In this document: in pieces, positions 1 to 11,211 of the stretch
Layout of the letters: each line of letters begins with the position of its first letter
Numbering within the stretch: the stretch's first letter is position 1
From: Colletotrichum lupini
Taxonomy: Eukaryota > Ascomycota > Sordariomycetes > Glomerellales > Glomerellaceae
Reading direction: 5' to 3'
Length of the DNA: 64,000 nucleotides
NCBI RefSeq assembly: GCF_023278565.1
Contig: NC_064679.1
Coordinates: 1,674,001 to 1,738,000 of the forward strand
The notes under the pieces: generated by a model
What the model saw: the letters and a program-made list of their open reading frames with translations, nothing else
What the model was told of the DNA's origin: nothing
The model's database searches: none
Translations under genes and position numbers: made by a program

Positions 1-610
1 AACGACTTTACCACCGACCGGGCGTTGAGATTTTCCGACAATGGAGAGATCAGCGGTGCCCTAAAGGGTCTGATAAGGCTCGAGTTCGGCAGTATGGGTA
101 TGTTGTCTCAGCCACCATCGGAAGTTCCGCAATTTCCGTCATGTACCTTCGGAACTGACAAAAAACCACCTTTCAACACACACAGACCAGTGGCTCGAGG
201 AGGAGACGCCCATCTACGTCCATCCCAAAGATCCTTACAAGCGCATCGATATTCTCCCTTCGTCGCGGCCTGTAGAGGTCAAGGTCGCCGGAAAGACCGT
301 CGCCAAGACCAGCTTTGCCGTTCATTTGTTGGAAACTGGGCTGCCTACGCGATACTACCTGCCCTTAGCGTCAGTTGATCAGTCAGCTTTGCGAAAAAGC
401 AAGCTCATCACCAAGTGCCCATACAAGGGCGATGCTGAGTACTACAGTATTGTGGTGGACGGTAAAGAGTATAGCGACTTGATCTGGTATTACAGGCTTC
501 CCACGCAGGAAAGCGCGGGGATCGCTGGTCTACTGTGCTTTTACAATGAGAAAGTCGACATTATTCTGGATGGTGAACTTCTAGAGCGGCCAAAGACATA
601 CTTTTCCTAA
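1..610 (+). CDS. DUF427 domain protein, 5' end missing
   Basis: Partial gene; exons <1..97 and 186..610 give 173 residues and a TAA stop. The 88-nt intron has GTATGT and CAG borders, and splicing restores a continuous frame reading ...EFGSM-DQWLEEETPIYVHP... The second exon holds the DUF427 hallmarks: VKVAGKTVAKTSFAVHLLET, then GLPTRYYLP, then the TKCPYKGDAEYYS stretch with its conserved Cys-Pro-Tyr, and a C-terminal IAGLLCFYNEKVDI strand. DUF427 proteins are small beta-rich proteins of unknown biochemical role; fungal members often carry two tandem copies, and the upstream ALRFSDNGEISGALKGLI part fits the linker between them. The real start lies left of the window. The family is clear, the function is not. 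Confidence 0.88.
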
Positions 611-1394
611 GTCAGGTAGTTTTAGCTATATACGAGCAAATTGTATTGCATTGCAAGTAGTCACGGCATGTGAACTAATGAAGATATTGCATACGCTTCA
701 GATTTTGATATGGTACATCTTGATACACGCGGCATGTTGCCCTGACGAACGTATTGTAAACGTCAAAATGGCTGCCATTCTGTTCCCAATGGGTGCCTAC
801 CAGCACCCAATATTTCAGTCATAAATCGTAAATTTTGCTTCAACAGTGGTACGCAGACGTGGCCTTAGCAGCCACAGTCCTAGAAGCGCACGCAATCTGT
901 GATCCGAGCTGGGCGTGATATACATCGATCAATTCATCGATAGGCTGCGTCGCACAGTACCCGCATTCTCGTCCCTCGCGTCTAATTGCCGCTATTTCAA
1001 GCCATTCCCTGCGAACAGCCGGCTCGGCGCGTCTCTTGGAGATCGTGGCGCAGGGCATCGGTCTCGGATCGATCTTAGGCGCTGATTAGTCGTGGTCTTG
1101 GACCCTGACTGCAGCCAGAAACTCTGCTTGCCGACAGGTCAGGATCGCCGCCGACATCGTGGGTGACAAGTCGGCGGGTCGCGTTCCTGAAACGCCTGTC
1201 ATGGCACATTGACAGCTACGCAGCGCGACCATGACGTGCAGCTAGCGCACTCGATGCTGTGCATCCTTCAGCCGCATGCCTTTCCGCATTGGGTAAACGC
1301 TTCATCGTCGCCCCAGACCGTTCACGCGTGAAGTTGTGAGCAGTTTGTCGACGGATGAGATCGTTTGGTAATCCTTCTGCTGCTCATCACCAAT
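611..1394. other. Convergent intergenic region
   Basis: Separates the 3' ends of the DUF427 gene and the bZIP gene. Open frames here are short and have no recognisable content. I see no RNA gene or repeat. Confidence 0.5.
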
Positions 1395-3234
1395 TCAAAA
1401 GTACCCAGGCATCGAGCCATACGTCCCAGCCGGGCCGTGCGCATCATAGCCCTGCGGGATGAATTCGTCCATGAAGCCGGGAGGTGCCATGCTGTAAAGG
1501 CTCCCCGGGTACACCTGCATGGCCTGAGAGCAGTCCATGGCGTCCTGGTTGGCCTGCTGTTGCTGCTGCTGCTGGTGTTGCTGGTGTTGCTGCTCTTCTG
1601 CCGCGGCTGAGGCCTGCTGCTCGAGAAGAAGACGTTCGTCACGCTCCTTTAGCTGCGAAAGAGATGCCTGTTGAGGCAGGGCTTGGTGGTGAAGCGGGGG
1701 AGGTGACATGACGGCGGGCGTCAGGGCCTGGGCGACGGAGTGAAATGCCGGAATATCGGCAATGAGCTCGGGGAAGCGGGTGAAGAAGTCCATACCCATT
1801 GTCCAGGCGTTGATGTCCGATATTCTCTGCTCGAACATGGGCGAAATTTGGTACTGGCCTGTGACGACGCTCTTTTTGTACGCGTCGCGGAACTCAAAGG
1901 GCCAGAGGAGGTGGAAGTTGGGGCCGAAGAGCTCCCAGAACTGGTTGTTGCAGTAGTGGTGTTGTCCGAAAACGAACCGTTCCCGAACACCTGGCCTAAG
2001 AGGTTATTAGAGACTGCACTCGAGCATGAATGGTGATAACCAGAGGGGTGTATTGACGTACCAGACAAAGAAGTCGATGGCATAAGAATGTGGCATCGCC
2101 TGTGATGGTCTGCAATAGATCAGCATACGTCTAAGGATTAGCACAATCAGACTGTTGTTTGACAAACCTCTTCAGGTACCAGGTGGGCAGCTTGGCATAG
2201 CGTTCCGGGGTGGGATCGGAGTGATACTGCAGCAGCAAGTGCATGGTTCGAAGGATCGCCAGCCGTTCTGTCGGTGGGCAAGTCATGAAGCACAACTCGT
2301 CGACCCTGCGGAGCTTTCTCCACAACTTAGACAATGGCCGGGTCTTCGCGACGGCATCCCAGCCTTCGAGTAGTACCCGCACGGGAATGTCCTCGTCGTT
2401 GGAGTCCTCGATCGCGTGAGCTTCCTTCGATATGCGACACCGCTTCGCCAAGACCTGGTTAACAGCCCGCCACACATTCACTTTCGGGGACGCTGGGCCT
2501 GCTGGGGTCCGGACAGTGACGCAGTCGCAGTGCGCCTCGGGTGGTGGCACTATGAGATTGGGATCGTCTGGGGCATCGTCCCCGTTGTCGTCCTCGTCGT
2601 CGACAAAGTCCTGGCTGTCCGACGTGGAGCTAGGTGCGTGGACGCTGGGCGCGTGTACGCTGGATGCCGGGAACCCGTTCGGCACCCTGCCGACGACGGC
2701 GCCATTGACACTACCGTGGAAACCGTGGACGTCGAGGGCGGCGGGGGTTTCGGGCAGTAGGCCCATGGGTGCGGTGTAGGTTGGCGCCGAGAGCTCCGTA
2801 AGCATAGTCGCATCCCGAGAGGCTGCTGAGCCTGCTCGCGGCAGGGATGTTGACGCTGTCACGGTGGGAGGCGGCGAGCGTTGCTGTGTCGCTGGGGTTG
2901 GGCGGCTCGGCAGCACATGGTCGCGGATCGTCTGCTCGATGGACTTGAAGGTGTCGAACAGGCCGTCCCGCTCGCGCGTGACGGCGGCCAGCTGCTCCAT
3001 GGCGGCCGACAGCCTCGTCGAGTCATCCTTTCGGAGCTCCTTGACCTGGGCCTCGAGCTCGGCGATGCGGTTACGGGTGCGCTCGCGAGCCTGCCTCTGG
3101 GCCCGGCGGTCGAGCTCGCGCTTCCGGATTTTGCGGGCGAGCTCCTTTTCGGAGGGGACCTTGGCTGGCGGAGCTGCTCCTCCTGTTGCTGCTGACGGTG
3201 TGGGGGCATCATCGTCTGGTCCATTGGACGCCAT
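1395..3234 (-). CDS. bZIP transcription factor with DUF3425 C-terminal domain
   Basis: Exons on the minus strand 3234..2168, 2109..2062 and 1995..1395 give 571 residues. A bZIP-type basic region lies at about residues 34-56 (KIRKRELDRRAQRQARERTR), followed by a short leucine-zipper-like coiled coil to about residue 105. The middle is Pro/Ser/Ala-rich and acidic (SQDFVDDEDDNGDD). The end matches DUF3425: PTPERYAKLPTWYLKRPSQ, then HSYAIDFFVWPGVRERF and FWELFGPNFHLLWPF. The middle exon is only 48 nt; both splices were chosen because they restore the DUF3425 block. A Gln/His tract lies at about residues 505-522. Proteins of this layout are nuclear DNA-binding regulators, but targets cannot be predicted. 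The start ATG at 3234 is the first that precedes the basic region without the out-of-character upstream sequence. It faces the P450 gene tail-to-head, so a local regulatory role is possible but unproven. Confidence 0.9.
1551..1597. repeat. Polyglutamine-coding CTG/TTG-rich tract
   Basis: An imperfect trinucleotide run inside the last bZIP exon; on the coding strand it reads mostly CAG, CAA and CAC and encodes a Gln/His stretch. Such tracts vary in length between isolates. The opposite strand gives a meaningless leucine-rich frame. Confidence 0.7.
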
Positions 3235-4472
3235 AGCTCTTTTCCCTTCTTCCTTTATGAAAGAAGACTGTGGGCAGAAAAGAGAGAAAAGAGTCAACGA
3301 GAATAAAAGCGCGTCCGCGCTTGAGGGTCCAAGTGTTTGTGCTTTCTCCTCGCGTGGTCCGCTGGTTTGGGCCCTATCTTTCCCAAGCGGATGATGGGAA
3401 AGCTTGGTTTTGTCAGCGGGAAGATAAATATCGATTATTAGCCCGGGCACGGGTCCGGATAGTGTCGAAGAAAGTTGACGGTAGATGTGCAGAAGTGGAT
3501 CGGGCGGGCATCAATACTAATGGGGAGAAAAGGGGACCGAAAGACAAAAGGAAGCCTACTCCTTGAGGTTTAATTAACCAATCGTGTATCGAGACAGACA
3601 GATAGTCAGAGGCAGCAGAGACAGGGCTTGGACGGGCATCCCGGCCACACCTCTAGACAGGCATTCGAATACAGATACAACAGTCTGAGAATATGGTAGT
3701 GTAGCAAGGAGGGAAGAGGGGTGGACGAGAAGTTGAGAAGAAAGACCAAAGAATGTGGGGTAAAATGCGGCCACCCTTGCTGTGCTGTACAGTGACACTT
3801 GCTTGTCCTGCAGCTCTCTCTCTCGCTCTCTCTCTCTCTCCTTGCCTTGTCTCGCCTGCCCTGGTCTAGCTGAGCTGGGAATCCTATGTGACATTGGGCT
3901 TAAACTCTGCCATCGGTGGCTTTGCGTGGCTCTGATAGAGTTCGGACTCCATAGCTCCGCACGCAATTTAGCCCAGCAGAGCGACAAATCAGCAGTTGGG
4001 AAACGGTGGGAAATGCTAGCCCGCACCCTCCACTTCATCGCATTGGTCTTAGAGTGTCTCAGTCGCAAGAGTCGACAACTGTGCTAGCACTCAGAGATGG
4101 ATTTCCTAAGCAAGCCAAGCTCCAACGGGGGCTAATTAGCACTACTTTGACATTCCGCGGATGCCGTGTCCGGACGGAACTTCTAGTCTACTTTTCTCTA
4201 AGAAACCTACTAAAGCCTTACCATCCCCTGCAGGCCCTTCAGCTCGTTTAGCCACACCACGCCTTGCGCCCTATCGAAACTCGATTCCGAGCTGCCAGAT
4301 TTATCAATGCGTAAAGTGGGTTTTTGTTGGCTTTGCAACGTCGATTATCGAATTGCGATATGTCACTGGATACCTCGGATACCTTGCCCACATATTAAAC
4401 ATGGCTTATAAGACATTCCAGCCTTAGCAGTCTTGTGTTACCTCCAATCGTCACATCTCTCTCACTCATTTG
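3235..4472. other. bZIP upstream region and P450 downstream region
   Basis: Holds the promoter of the bZIP gene (minus) and the 3' flank of the P450 gene (minus). A CT dinucleotide run lies at 3814-3841. Open frames on both strands are low-complexity or unlike any protein and are not called. Confidence 0.5.
3814..3841. repeat. (CT)n simple repeat
   Basis: About 14 CT units with one interruption (CG), upstream of the bZIP start. Pyrimidine runs are common in fungal promoters and 5' leaders; no more specific role is visible. Confidence 0.8.
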
Positions 4473-6590
4473 CTAAGCTGTCACTTTTCCCGCCTCCCTC
4501 ACTTTGAAAATCACTTCCAACTGCGGCAGCGACAATGTAAAACCATCCTTTTTGCCATCAATAAACGCTTCCGCCTTCTGCCCCGGGGCGAATGCAACAT
4601 CATATCGGTTGATGATTTGGCTGGCGCAGTAACGGATCTCCATCAAGCCCAGCTGCTTTCCGACGCAAGAGTACTTGCCTGCCATGATTGATCCTTGTCG
4701 TCAGCTCTCACGTCGCACCGATCGGCCCAAAAAGGTGGAGGACGTAATGATTTTAAGTGCTTACCGGTACCAAAGGGAACAAATGCGGCAGGGTCTTTGG
4801 CCAGATCGGGCCGGGAGGTCCACCGCTCGGGAATGAAGTCGTTCGCCTGCGGGAACAGGCGCTCGTCTATTTGTTTTTCGCCACAGTCAGCAAGCAAAGT
4901 CTTGTATGACAGACGCAGTTCATCAGCCGAGACAACGGTGGAGGATGAAACAGTTTCTTTTTGAGACTTGCCTCTGAACATGGTGTGCGTAGGCACCTGG
5001 ATGATTGTATCACCCGGAATAAATGTCCCGTCAATATCTATGCCCTCGGGCGGGGTCATGCGCTGCACACCCGACGGGACAGGAGGATGAAGCCTCAACG
5101 TCTCGTCGATGCAAGCCTGCAGATACGGAAGCTTTGACAGTGCGGAGTGTTCAGGCTCCGCATTCTGCGCAAAGTAGTCGTCGATCTCCTCCCTTAGGCG
5201 TTGGTAGACATCCGGCTTTTGGGCTAGCTCGAAGAAGAGACAAGTAAGGGATGCAGCTGTCGTATCACTTTACGAATTCGTTAATACAACGTCAGCTGAA
5301 TTGACCCAGCACCATGGATATCAAGGTGGGATGCGAGACATTACTTACCTCCCTGCAACGATGATAAGATACGCGTCGCCATATAGGTTGAGGGTGTCCT
5401 GCCAAGTCGGGTTCTTGAGGGATTGATATTCCTCCAAGATCCATGAGAAGACATCTGGGCGGTCAGGGGGGTTCTTGAAATTGATGACAATTAGCATGCA
5501 GATCCCTCGACCCGGGTCAGCGGCAGGTCATACCGCGATTCTCTCGTCCACCTGAGATGTGACAAATTTCCAGAATCGCTTGTTATTTTCGTTCAAGATT
5601 GGCGTATTTTTGAAGATGGGGAAGAGCCATAACATATGACTGAACATGCCAATAGCCTGCATATCTTGATGCAAGGAAGTCATAAAGTAGTGCTTAATGC
5701 CTTCCTTGAGCATGCCAAAGGACTTGCCGAAAGCCAAGTCTCCCATGACATCGAAGCTGTAAAAGTTGAACCAATCTGAGATATTGAATGGCTTTCCCTT
5801 ATTCTTGTCAATACTTGCAAGAAGCTGATTGGTGTAGTCGGCAACCCGGAACTCATAGTCTCTAAGCGCTAGACCTCTTGTTAGTTGTGAAGCCCCAAAA
5901 CGTCTCTGGGAGAAATATTGTATTACCTTTCGAGCTGAACCCTCGATCCCAACTCTTGCGCCTTTGTGCATGCTCTTGCTTGTCTCGGACGAGCTGCAAT
6001 GAGTACATGGGATGCAAGACTCCATACCATGGGCCTTTGGTGCACGGTGAGCGATTCGAGTGGATTGGAAGAACGGCCTTTGGATTGTTGATAGACAACT
6101 CGGTCGGGCCTTGAGGCATTGAGATCAGCATTCTTCATCGGTATAGTAAAATTGGTAAGAGTTCCTTACCAATTCTCACAATGTCGCCATACTGTTCATG
6201 GAGTTGTTGAACCTCGGTGTACATGTGCAATTCCTTGACTGCTCGTGAGGTGATCCACAGATTCGAGAGCCTCGCTAGGAACGGTCCCTTGAAGCCGTTG
6301 AGCCGGTGGAATGCCGCACGGTACACGAGTAAACTTGTGTAGATTCCAGCAATGAGCGCGGCCGTGAGAGAACCAGCTGTCTTGAGCGCAGCCGCATTTG
6401 TCCGGAAGGTCTCAGGAGCTCCCCGGGAAAGGGCCGCCGTCAGCAACCCAATACCCAGTGTGAAGTTCCTGAAGAGTCTGGTAGTAGCTGTATCCCATTC
6501 CCCTTTGCGGAAAACGAAGACATGGAGCTGAGTGCCTAAAATGAAAAACAGCCCATGGGCCTGAAGGATCTGGAGGTTGGTAATTGCCAT
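4473..6590 (-). CDS. Cytochrome P450 monooxygenase (microsomal)
   Basis: Seven exons on the minus strand (6590..6170, 6109..5927, 5868..5534, 5473..5349, 5267..4972, 4866..4765, 4678..4473) give 555 residues. The N-terminus has several hydrophobic segments (membrane anchors), followed by FKGPFLARLSNLW. The I-helix oxygen-activation motif AGSDTTA is at about 353-359, ETLR of the K-helix at 410-413, PERW follows, and the haem loop FGTGKYSCVG at 485-494 has the ligand Cys492. All key residues are intact. Intron 5 (4971..4867) has a GC donor in perfect AG|GCAAGT context; skipping it restores MFRDERLFPQ. Overall it looks like fungal class II P450s of the type found in aromatic hydroxylation and secondary metabolism; it needs a P450 reductase encoded elsewhere. 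The substrate is unknown. Neighbours ADH and ALDH could process an alcohol product. Confidence 0.93.
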
Positions 6591-7899
6591 TTTTTTGTGT
6601 CTGTCATGCCAATTTCTGGCTCCGCTTCTGTGTTGTTCACCACACAAGAATTGAAAGAGAGGAGGAGAGTTTCTCTTTTGAGAAAGCAGATAAGGATGGG
6701 GCCGCTCTCAAAGGCTTGGTAAATACTATCTGGATGTATTCAAATGCAGCTCTTCGACAAATCGAGCGAGGCGCATGAGGCAATCACTGCGTCAGAACGC
6801 AACAGCAGCTATCTAACAAGACATCCCGACTTGGCGTCAGGAAGCAAACAAGACGTGTCAGAAAAGACCAATTACCAACAACCCAATTAGGAACCCAATA
6901 GCTCAACGAAACTTCGAGTCAGAAAAACTGCCACCCCATTTCGGGATGGTCGCTGCAGGATCACGATCAGCACTTGACCATTCACATGTGCCTGATAACT
7001 CATCTGGCCTGATTACCCCTAACCCACGCCTCAGAACCCGAAGCACCATGTAGAGGCCCTTTGTGGTCTCAGTGGCCCGTTGCAGAATGTGCCTATCCGC
7101 CAGCCATCATGCGAGAAGTCGACTCAGCATCTTCAACGGTTTCTGACTCGACAAGTCCGGGGTAGAATCTTGTGCCCACGGGGTTCTGATCTTCCCCAGC
7201 GCGGGGCCGCGTCCGCGTGTCGGTGGAGTCTGGGGAAGAGCTGTCAGAAAAAGAAGTCTCCCCGTTTCCCCGCGACACCATCATGGATCTCGGGCTTCTG
7301 AGGCTGGAAGTCTGGGGAAAGATCTCGATGGGCCTCTTGTTTCCCCCCGCTGTTTCCCCGCAATGGGGTTAATTAGCCCGACGGGACCAAAACGGGGTGG
7401 CGCGAAAGATGGTCCGGGGCCGCGTGACCCTCGACGCGGGTTGCCGACGCCATGAGCCGAGCTTGCCAGCACAGCCCAACAGCTTAATTGAACTCTATCG
7501 TCTAGCTCGTCTAAGCTGTCCCGCAATCTCGGCATATACTGTGGTTAACAGGAGTTTACCCCGGTTGTTCGCGAGCCGAGTCGGCACTTGTAGCACTCTC
7601 TCTCGTGGCACTCTCGTGGCACTTATCGGGCTTGTCTTGAGTGGTTTGTCAGTCTTTGGCAGCCTGTAGCTATTGACCACATCCCTAGCGCTTGGGTGGG
7701 ATTTTTCGAGCTTCCCAATATTTGGTACTAATTTGCAACACTATACGGATCGATCTTCCCAATACACCGCGCGCATTTTATTCTCGGTCTCTACTGAGAT
7801 TCAAGCGAGAGGCTAAGTGACATGAGAAGTGCACAGTCAATGTCTCATGGTCATCATAAATTGAGAGTATGTACAGGAATTATGATAATGTGTATGCGT
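6591..7899. other. P450 promoter and ADH 3' flank
   Basis: No gene supported. It contains GC-rich and CT-rich stretches and short chance frames on both strands. The P450 promoter must lie on the 6.6-7 kb side. Confidence 0.5.
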
Positions 7900-9386
7900 C
7901 TACTTCAAGTCAATCACGACACGTCCTTGGATACCCCCAGATTCCATCTCATTGAAAATCTGTGAATTGCTGTGTCAGTATGGACATCATCAACTGAGAA
8001 GTGTAGAAAGAGATTAAGTTACCTTCGTCAAGCTTCTCATTCGTCGCAGTTGGAAGTGAGTTTTGATGTTGCCTTGTGCTGCGATCTCCAGACATTCCTT
8101 GGCTTCCAGTCTGTTACCAGTCTTGACACCTGCGGAGCATCCAAGTAAGCATTCGTGTCCACAATACACGAATGACATGTCGAAAGGACGTCATAACGAA
8201 GTCAAACATACCAAAAATAGTCAACTCGTCCACAAGCATGGGTTCGACGTCCGCGATCGCCGGGCTGCTGTTCTCGGGAACACCCAAGCACACAAGCTTG
8301 CCCCTGAACCCGAGCCACTTTGGAGACTGCACGTAGGCCTTCTTGTTAGACGAGCACATGAGCACGATTCTCGCCCCTCCGCCCGTAATTTTCTTAATCG
8401 CTGCCGTGAGGTCCTCGTCGCTGGGGTAGGCCGTGAAGTCAACGAATTCCGTCGCCCCAAGGTCGCGGCAGAAGTTCTCCTTGCTGCCGATATCCATGGC
8501 CAAGACGCGGCACCCAATCACGTGGGCGTACTGGATAGCGAGATGACCGAGGCCCCCGCCGGCTCCCACGATGACAACCCAGTCGCCATGACGGGCGTCT
8601 GCGCGCTTGAGGGCTGTGTAGACGCTGATGCCGCCGCACATGAGAGGGGCGGCCTCTGCTGAGTCGAGGCCTGCGGGGATGGGAGTGACGTATCGTGCCG
8701 TCGATATGCAGTACTGTTGGAATGTGCCGGGGGTGAAGTAGCCAGAGAGTTTAACCTGTGCGCATGATGATTCGCCGCCTTGAAGACATCGATCTAAGAT
8801 GCCGTGTTAGTGGAGGTAGGTTGTGTTAGATGATCGTGACCATACCGCAGTTGAGACATGCATCTGCCGCGTATTTGATTCCCACCCTATCACCGATTGC
8901 AGGTGATGTGACGCCTGTGCCTACGGCGACAACCTCGCCGACTCCTGGGAGAACATTAGTGACAATTGAACTCAATCGGGGGTGTGATGGAAGACTCGAA
9001 AGTCGACGTGGAGTTTTTGACGTACCCTCATGGCCACCAACTTGACCTATGATACTTCATGATTAGATCCTTGCTTAATGAGTCGACAAGGCGAATCAGA
9101 CGAGACGTACCTTTTGGTGTAGGAAATGGGACCGATGAGAATGCATTCATGCAAAAGCCGTAATCGGTATGACAGACACCAGAGTATTGTCTGCAGTAGT
9201 AAATAGCGTGATCAGTAATTGAACTTTGTGATATTGAATAAAGGCGTCAACTCACAGCCGAACCAAAACCTCCCCGGGGCCAGGCTCCGGGATCGGTAGT
9301 TCTACGACCTCCGTTTGGGTGGTGCCGGGCTCCGTGTATACAACCGCGCGGTTGTGGTTGCTTTCGCCGCCCATGATAGTCGCCAT
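7900..9386 (-). CDS. Zinc-dependent alcohol dehydrogenase (MDR superfamily)
   Basis: Seven exons on the minus strand (9386..9256, 9190..9111, 9046..9026, 8944..8846, 8793..8212, 8129..8023, 7959..7900) give 359 residues, the usual length for a classical ADH. Catalytic zinc ligands: Cys50 in YSGVCHTD, His76-Glu77 in GGHEGVGE, and Cys163. Structural zinc cysteines are Cys107, Cys110, Cys113 and Cys121 with standard spacing. The NAD(P) loop GAGGGLG is at 187-193. The enzyme should interconvert an alcohol and an aldehyde with NAD(H), in the cytosol by absence of a targeting signal. Exon 3 is only 21 nt and encodes the metal-binding GGHE. A second ATG lies four codons downstream of the chosen start. 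It is transcribed away from the ALDH gene, so both share an upstream region. Substrate (ethanol or a larger alcohol) cannot be told from sequence. Confidence 0.93.
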
Positions 9387-11211
9387 AAAATTGCTCTACA
9401 ATCTCAATGTGCCTTTGGACTCTTTAAAATTCAGATGGGATTTGCGAGGGAATGCATGTCGTTATATTCTTCAAGGAGGCCGGGCGGGCGCGCGCACGCG
9501 GCCACCCGGCGACCAGAAACGAACCCGAGCCTTCTGGGTCAATTGGACCGAACCATTCCCCCCTCCCTCCCTCACACACTTTGTACACTAGAACGCTGGC
9601 CGGCCGGCTTGCCTTAGCTTCGTAAAAGCGAGCCAGACCATCGGGAACAAGCTCTGTTTGCTCTTTTTTCGCCTGCTACAGCCTGCAACAATTGCCGAAG
9701 CCGTGGCACGAGGTAACAGACTCTGGCGGAAATACCCCCACATGCATCTCATGCCGGCGCCGAGCCGGCGGGTCAATGTATCGATTGTGAGGGAAGACCC
9801 AAGACCTGGGGGGAGCATTTCCAGCCAACCATTAGCTGTGGGAAGCTTGACTCGACCTTGAGTCTGTCTGCATGACCAACCTTGCAGGAGGGAGGGCGAA
9901 TCCTCAAACGCAGCGCGAGGCGAGCTAAGGTGGACAAACGGCGGTAGCACGGCGCAGATAGTGGTCGAGTCAGACCCTCTTTCTCCAAATGCACCCGGCT
10001 AAGCAACACGATCGGTTCAAGCACAGGTCAAACTTCTGCCTACCTACGGGGAAATAGGTGCGGTTTGGGATCCAGCTGCCAAACGCAAAAGGAGGGGTTG
10101 AAAGCGGCACGTTGCCGACCAAAGTCGTCTGTTGTCTTGCGTCTCCAACTTTCTTCCCCCCTTTCGTCACTTTAGAGAGACTACTGCGGGCAACCCGCAG
10201 CACGAGAAGCAAGAGAGTCTGTGTCAGCATTGACAGCTACGGTAAACATACTGCGGAAGACGGCAATGCGTCAACACTACGCATACCTTAATGCTCTTCA
10301 TATGTACACTAAAATGGCTTACATAACGCTACATAACGGTACGCACCAGTGCCCATTAAGCCGATCAACTCATCCGCGTTTCAACACTTGCCCCGTCGCG
10401 GCTTGGCTTGGCTGAGTTGTCGATTGTAATGGTGCGGCGCGGGGCGGCAGGTTGCGGGTTTGGGTGGCAGTTGAGAACCTGACCGAGACACACAATGGAA
10501 CAGAACCAGTTCCCGCCACTTCAACATCCTACTCTGACTCCAAAACGGATACAGCGACAGGGAGAACTGAGGAGTAATACTGTAAGAGCCACGCAGAGCG
10601 AGGCAAAGCTACCCATAGTGGGAGCCTTGGCCGGGTGAGCTACCCCAAATTTGAAATAGCTCTGGACTATCCCCATACAACCCCGGCTTGCCCGCGGGGC
10701 CACGCTTACTACGCTCCAATTCTGCGAGTAGTCCATGTCAATCAACAACGGCCATCGTGACATCGAAAACGGAGTTCTAGACGACGACCCTCGGTCTAGG
10801 ACATGGCATCCCGGTAACGTGCCCCGGTTGTCTCTCCACGTCCCCCTCCTCGTGCCCCTCCACTGGTTCGTTGTTCCTCATAATGCGATTGTGAGCAACC
10901 CAACCGACCCCTCCTTGCCCCCAGAAGAGAGAATCAGGAGAAGGGGGAGGAAGAGAAAGGTCGAGAAGGCAAAAAGTAGTCGCTTTCGCATGTTCCATAT
11001 CCAGTGGCCCCCTCCCTCTACTTCTTCTCGCCCTGCGTTTCCTTTTCACCCGATCATCTGTGCCAGTCAAGTTTCCAAAATCAGACCCTGATACTTTTTT
11101 CTCTTCCCATCACATTCCACGGACCAGACCGCCGCGTAACTTCCCGCACCCAGACCAGGGCCCCAAATCTCATCTAGTCTTCTACAATCTCATTCCACAC
11201 TGTCGCCCATC
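9387..11211. promoter_or_regulatory. Shared upstream region of divergent ADH and ALDH genes
   Basis: 1.8 kb with no supported gene between two head-to-head starts. Pyrimidine-rich runs precede both ATGs. Sequences matching the CreA carbon-repressor consensus SYGGRG occur, for example GCGGGG at 10439-10444 and CTGGGG near 9808; they are short and may be chance. The ALDH start context CATCATGGC has a favourable +4 G. Coregulation of the two genes is inferred from the arrangement. Confidence 0.45.

Noticed and set aside
1365..1610. Plus-strand frame with a leucine-rich run
   Set aside because: It is the antisense of the polyglutamine part of the bZIP gene; Leu codons are complements of CAG/CAA.
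2416..3394. Several plus-strand frames of 100-176 codons
   Set aside because: Antisense shadows of the large first exon of the bZIP gene, GC-rich and without domains.
3574..4427. Frames of 80-164 codons on both strands
   Set aside because: Low-complexity (CT run) or without any recognisable content; no splice pattern to extend them.
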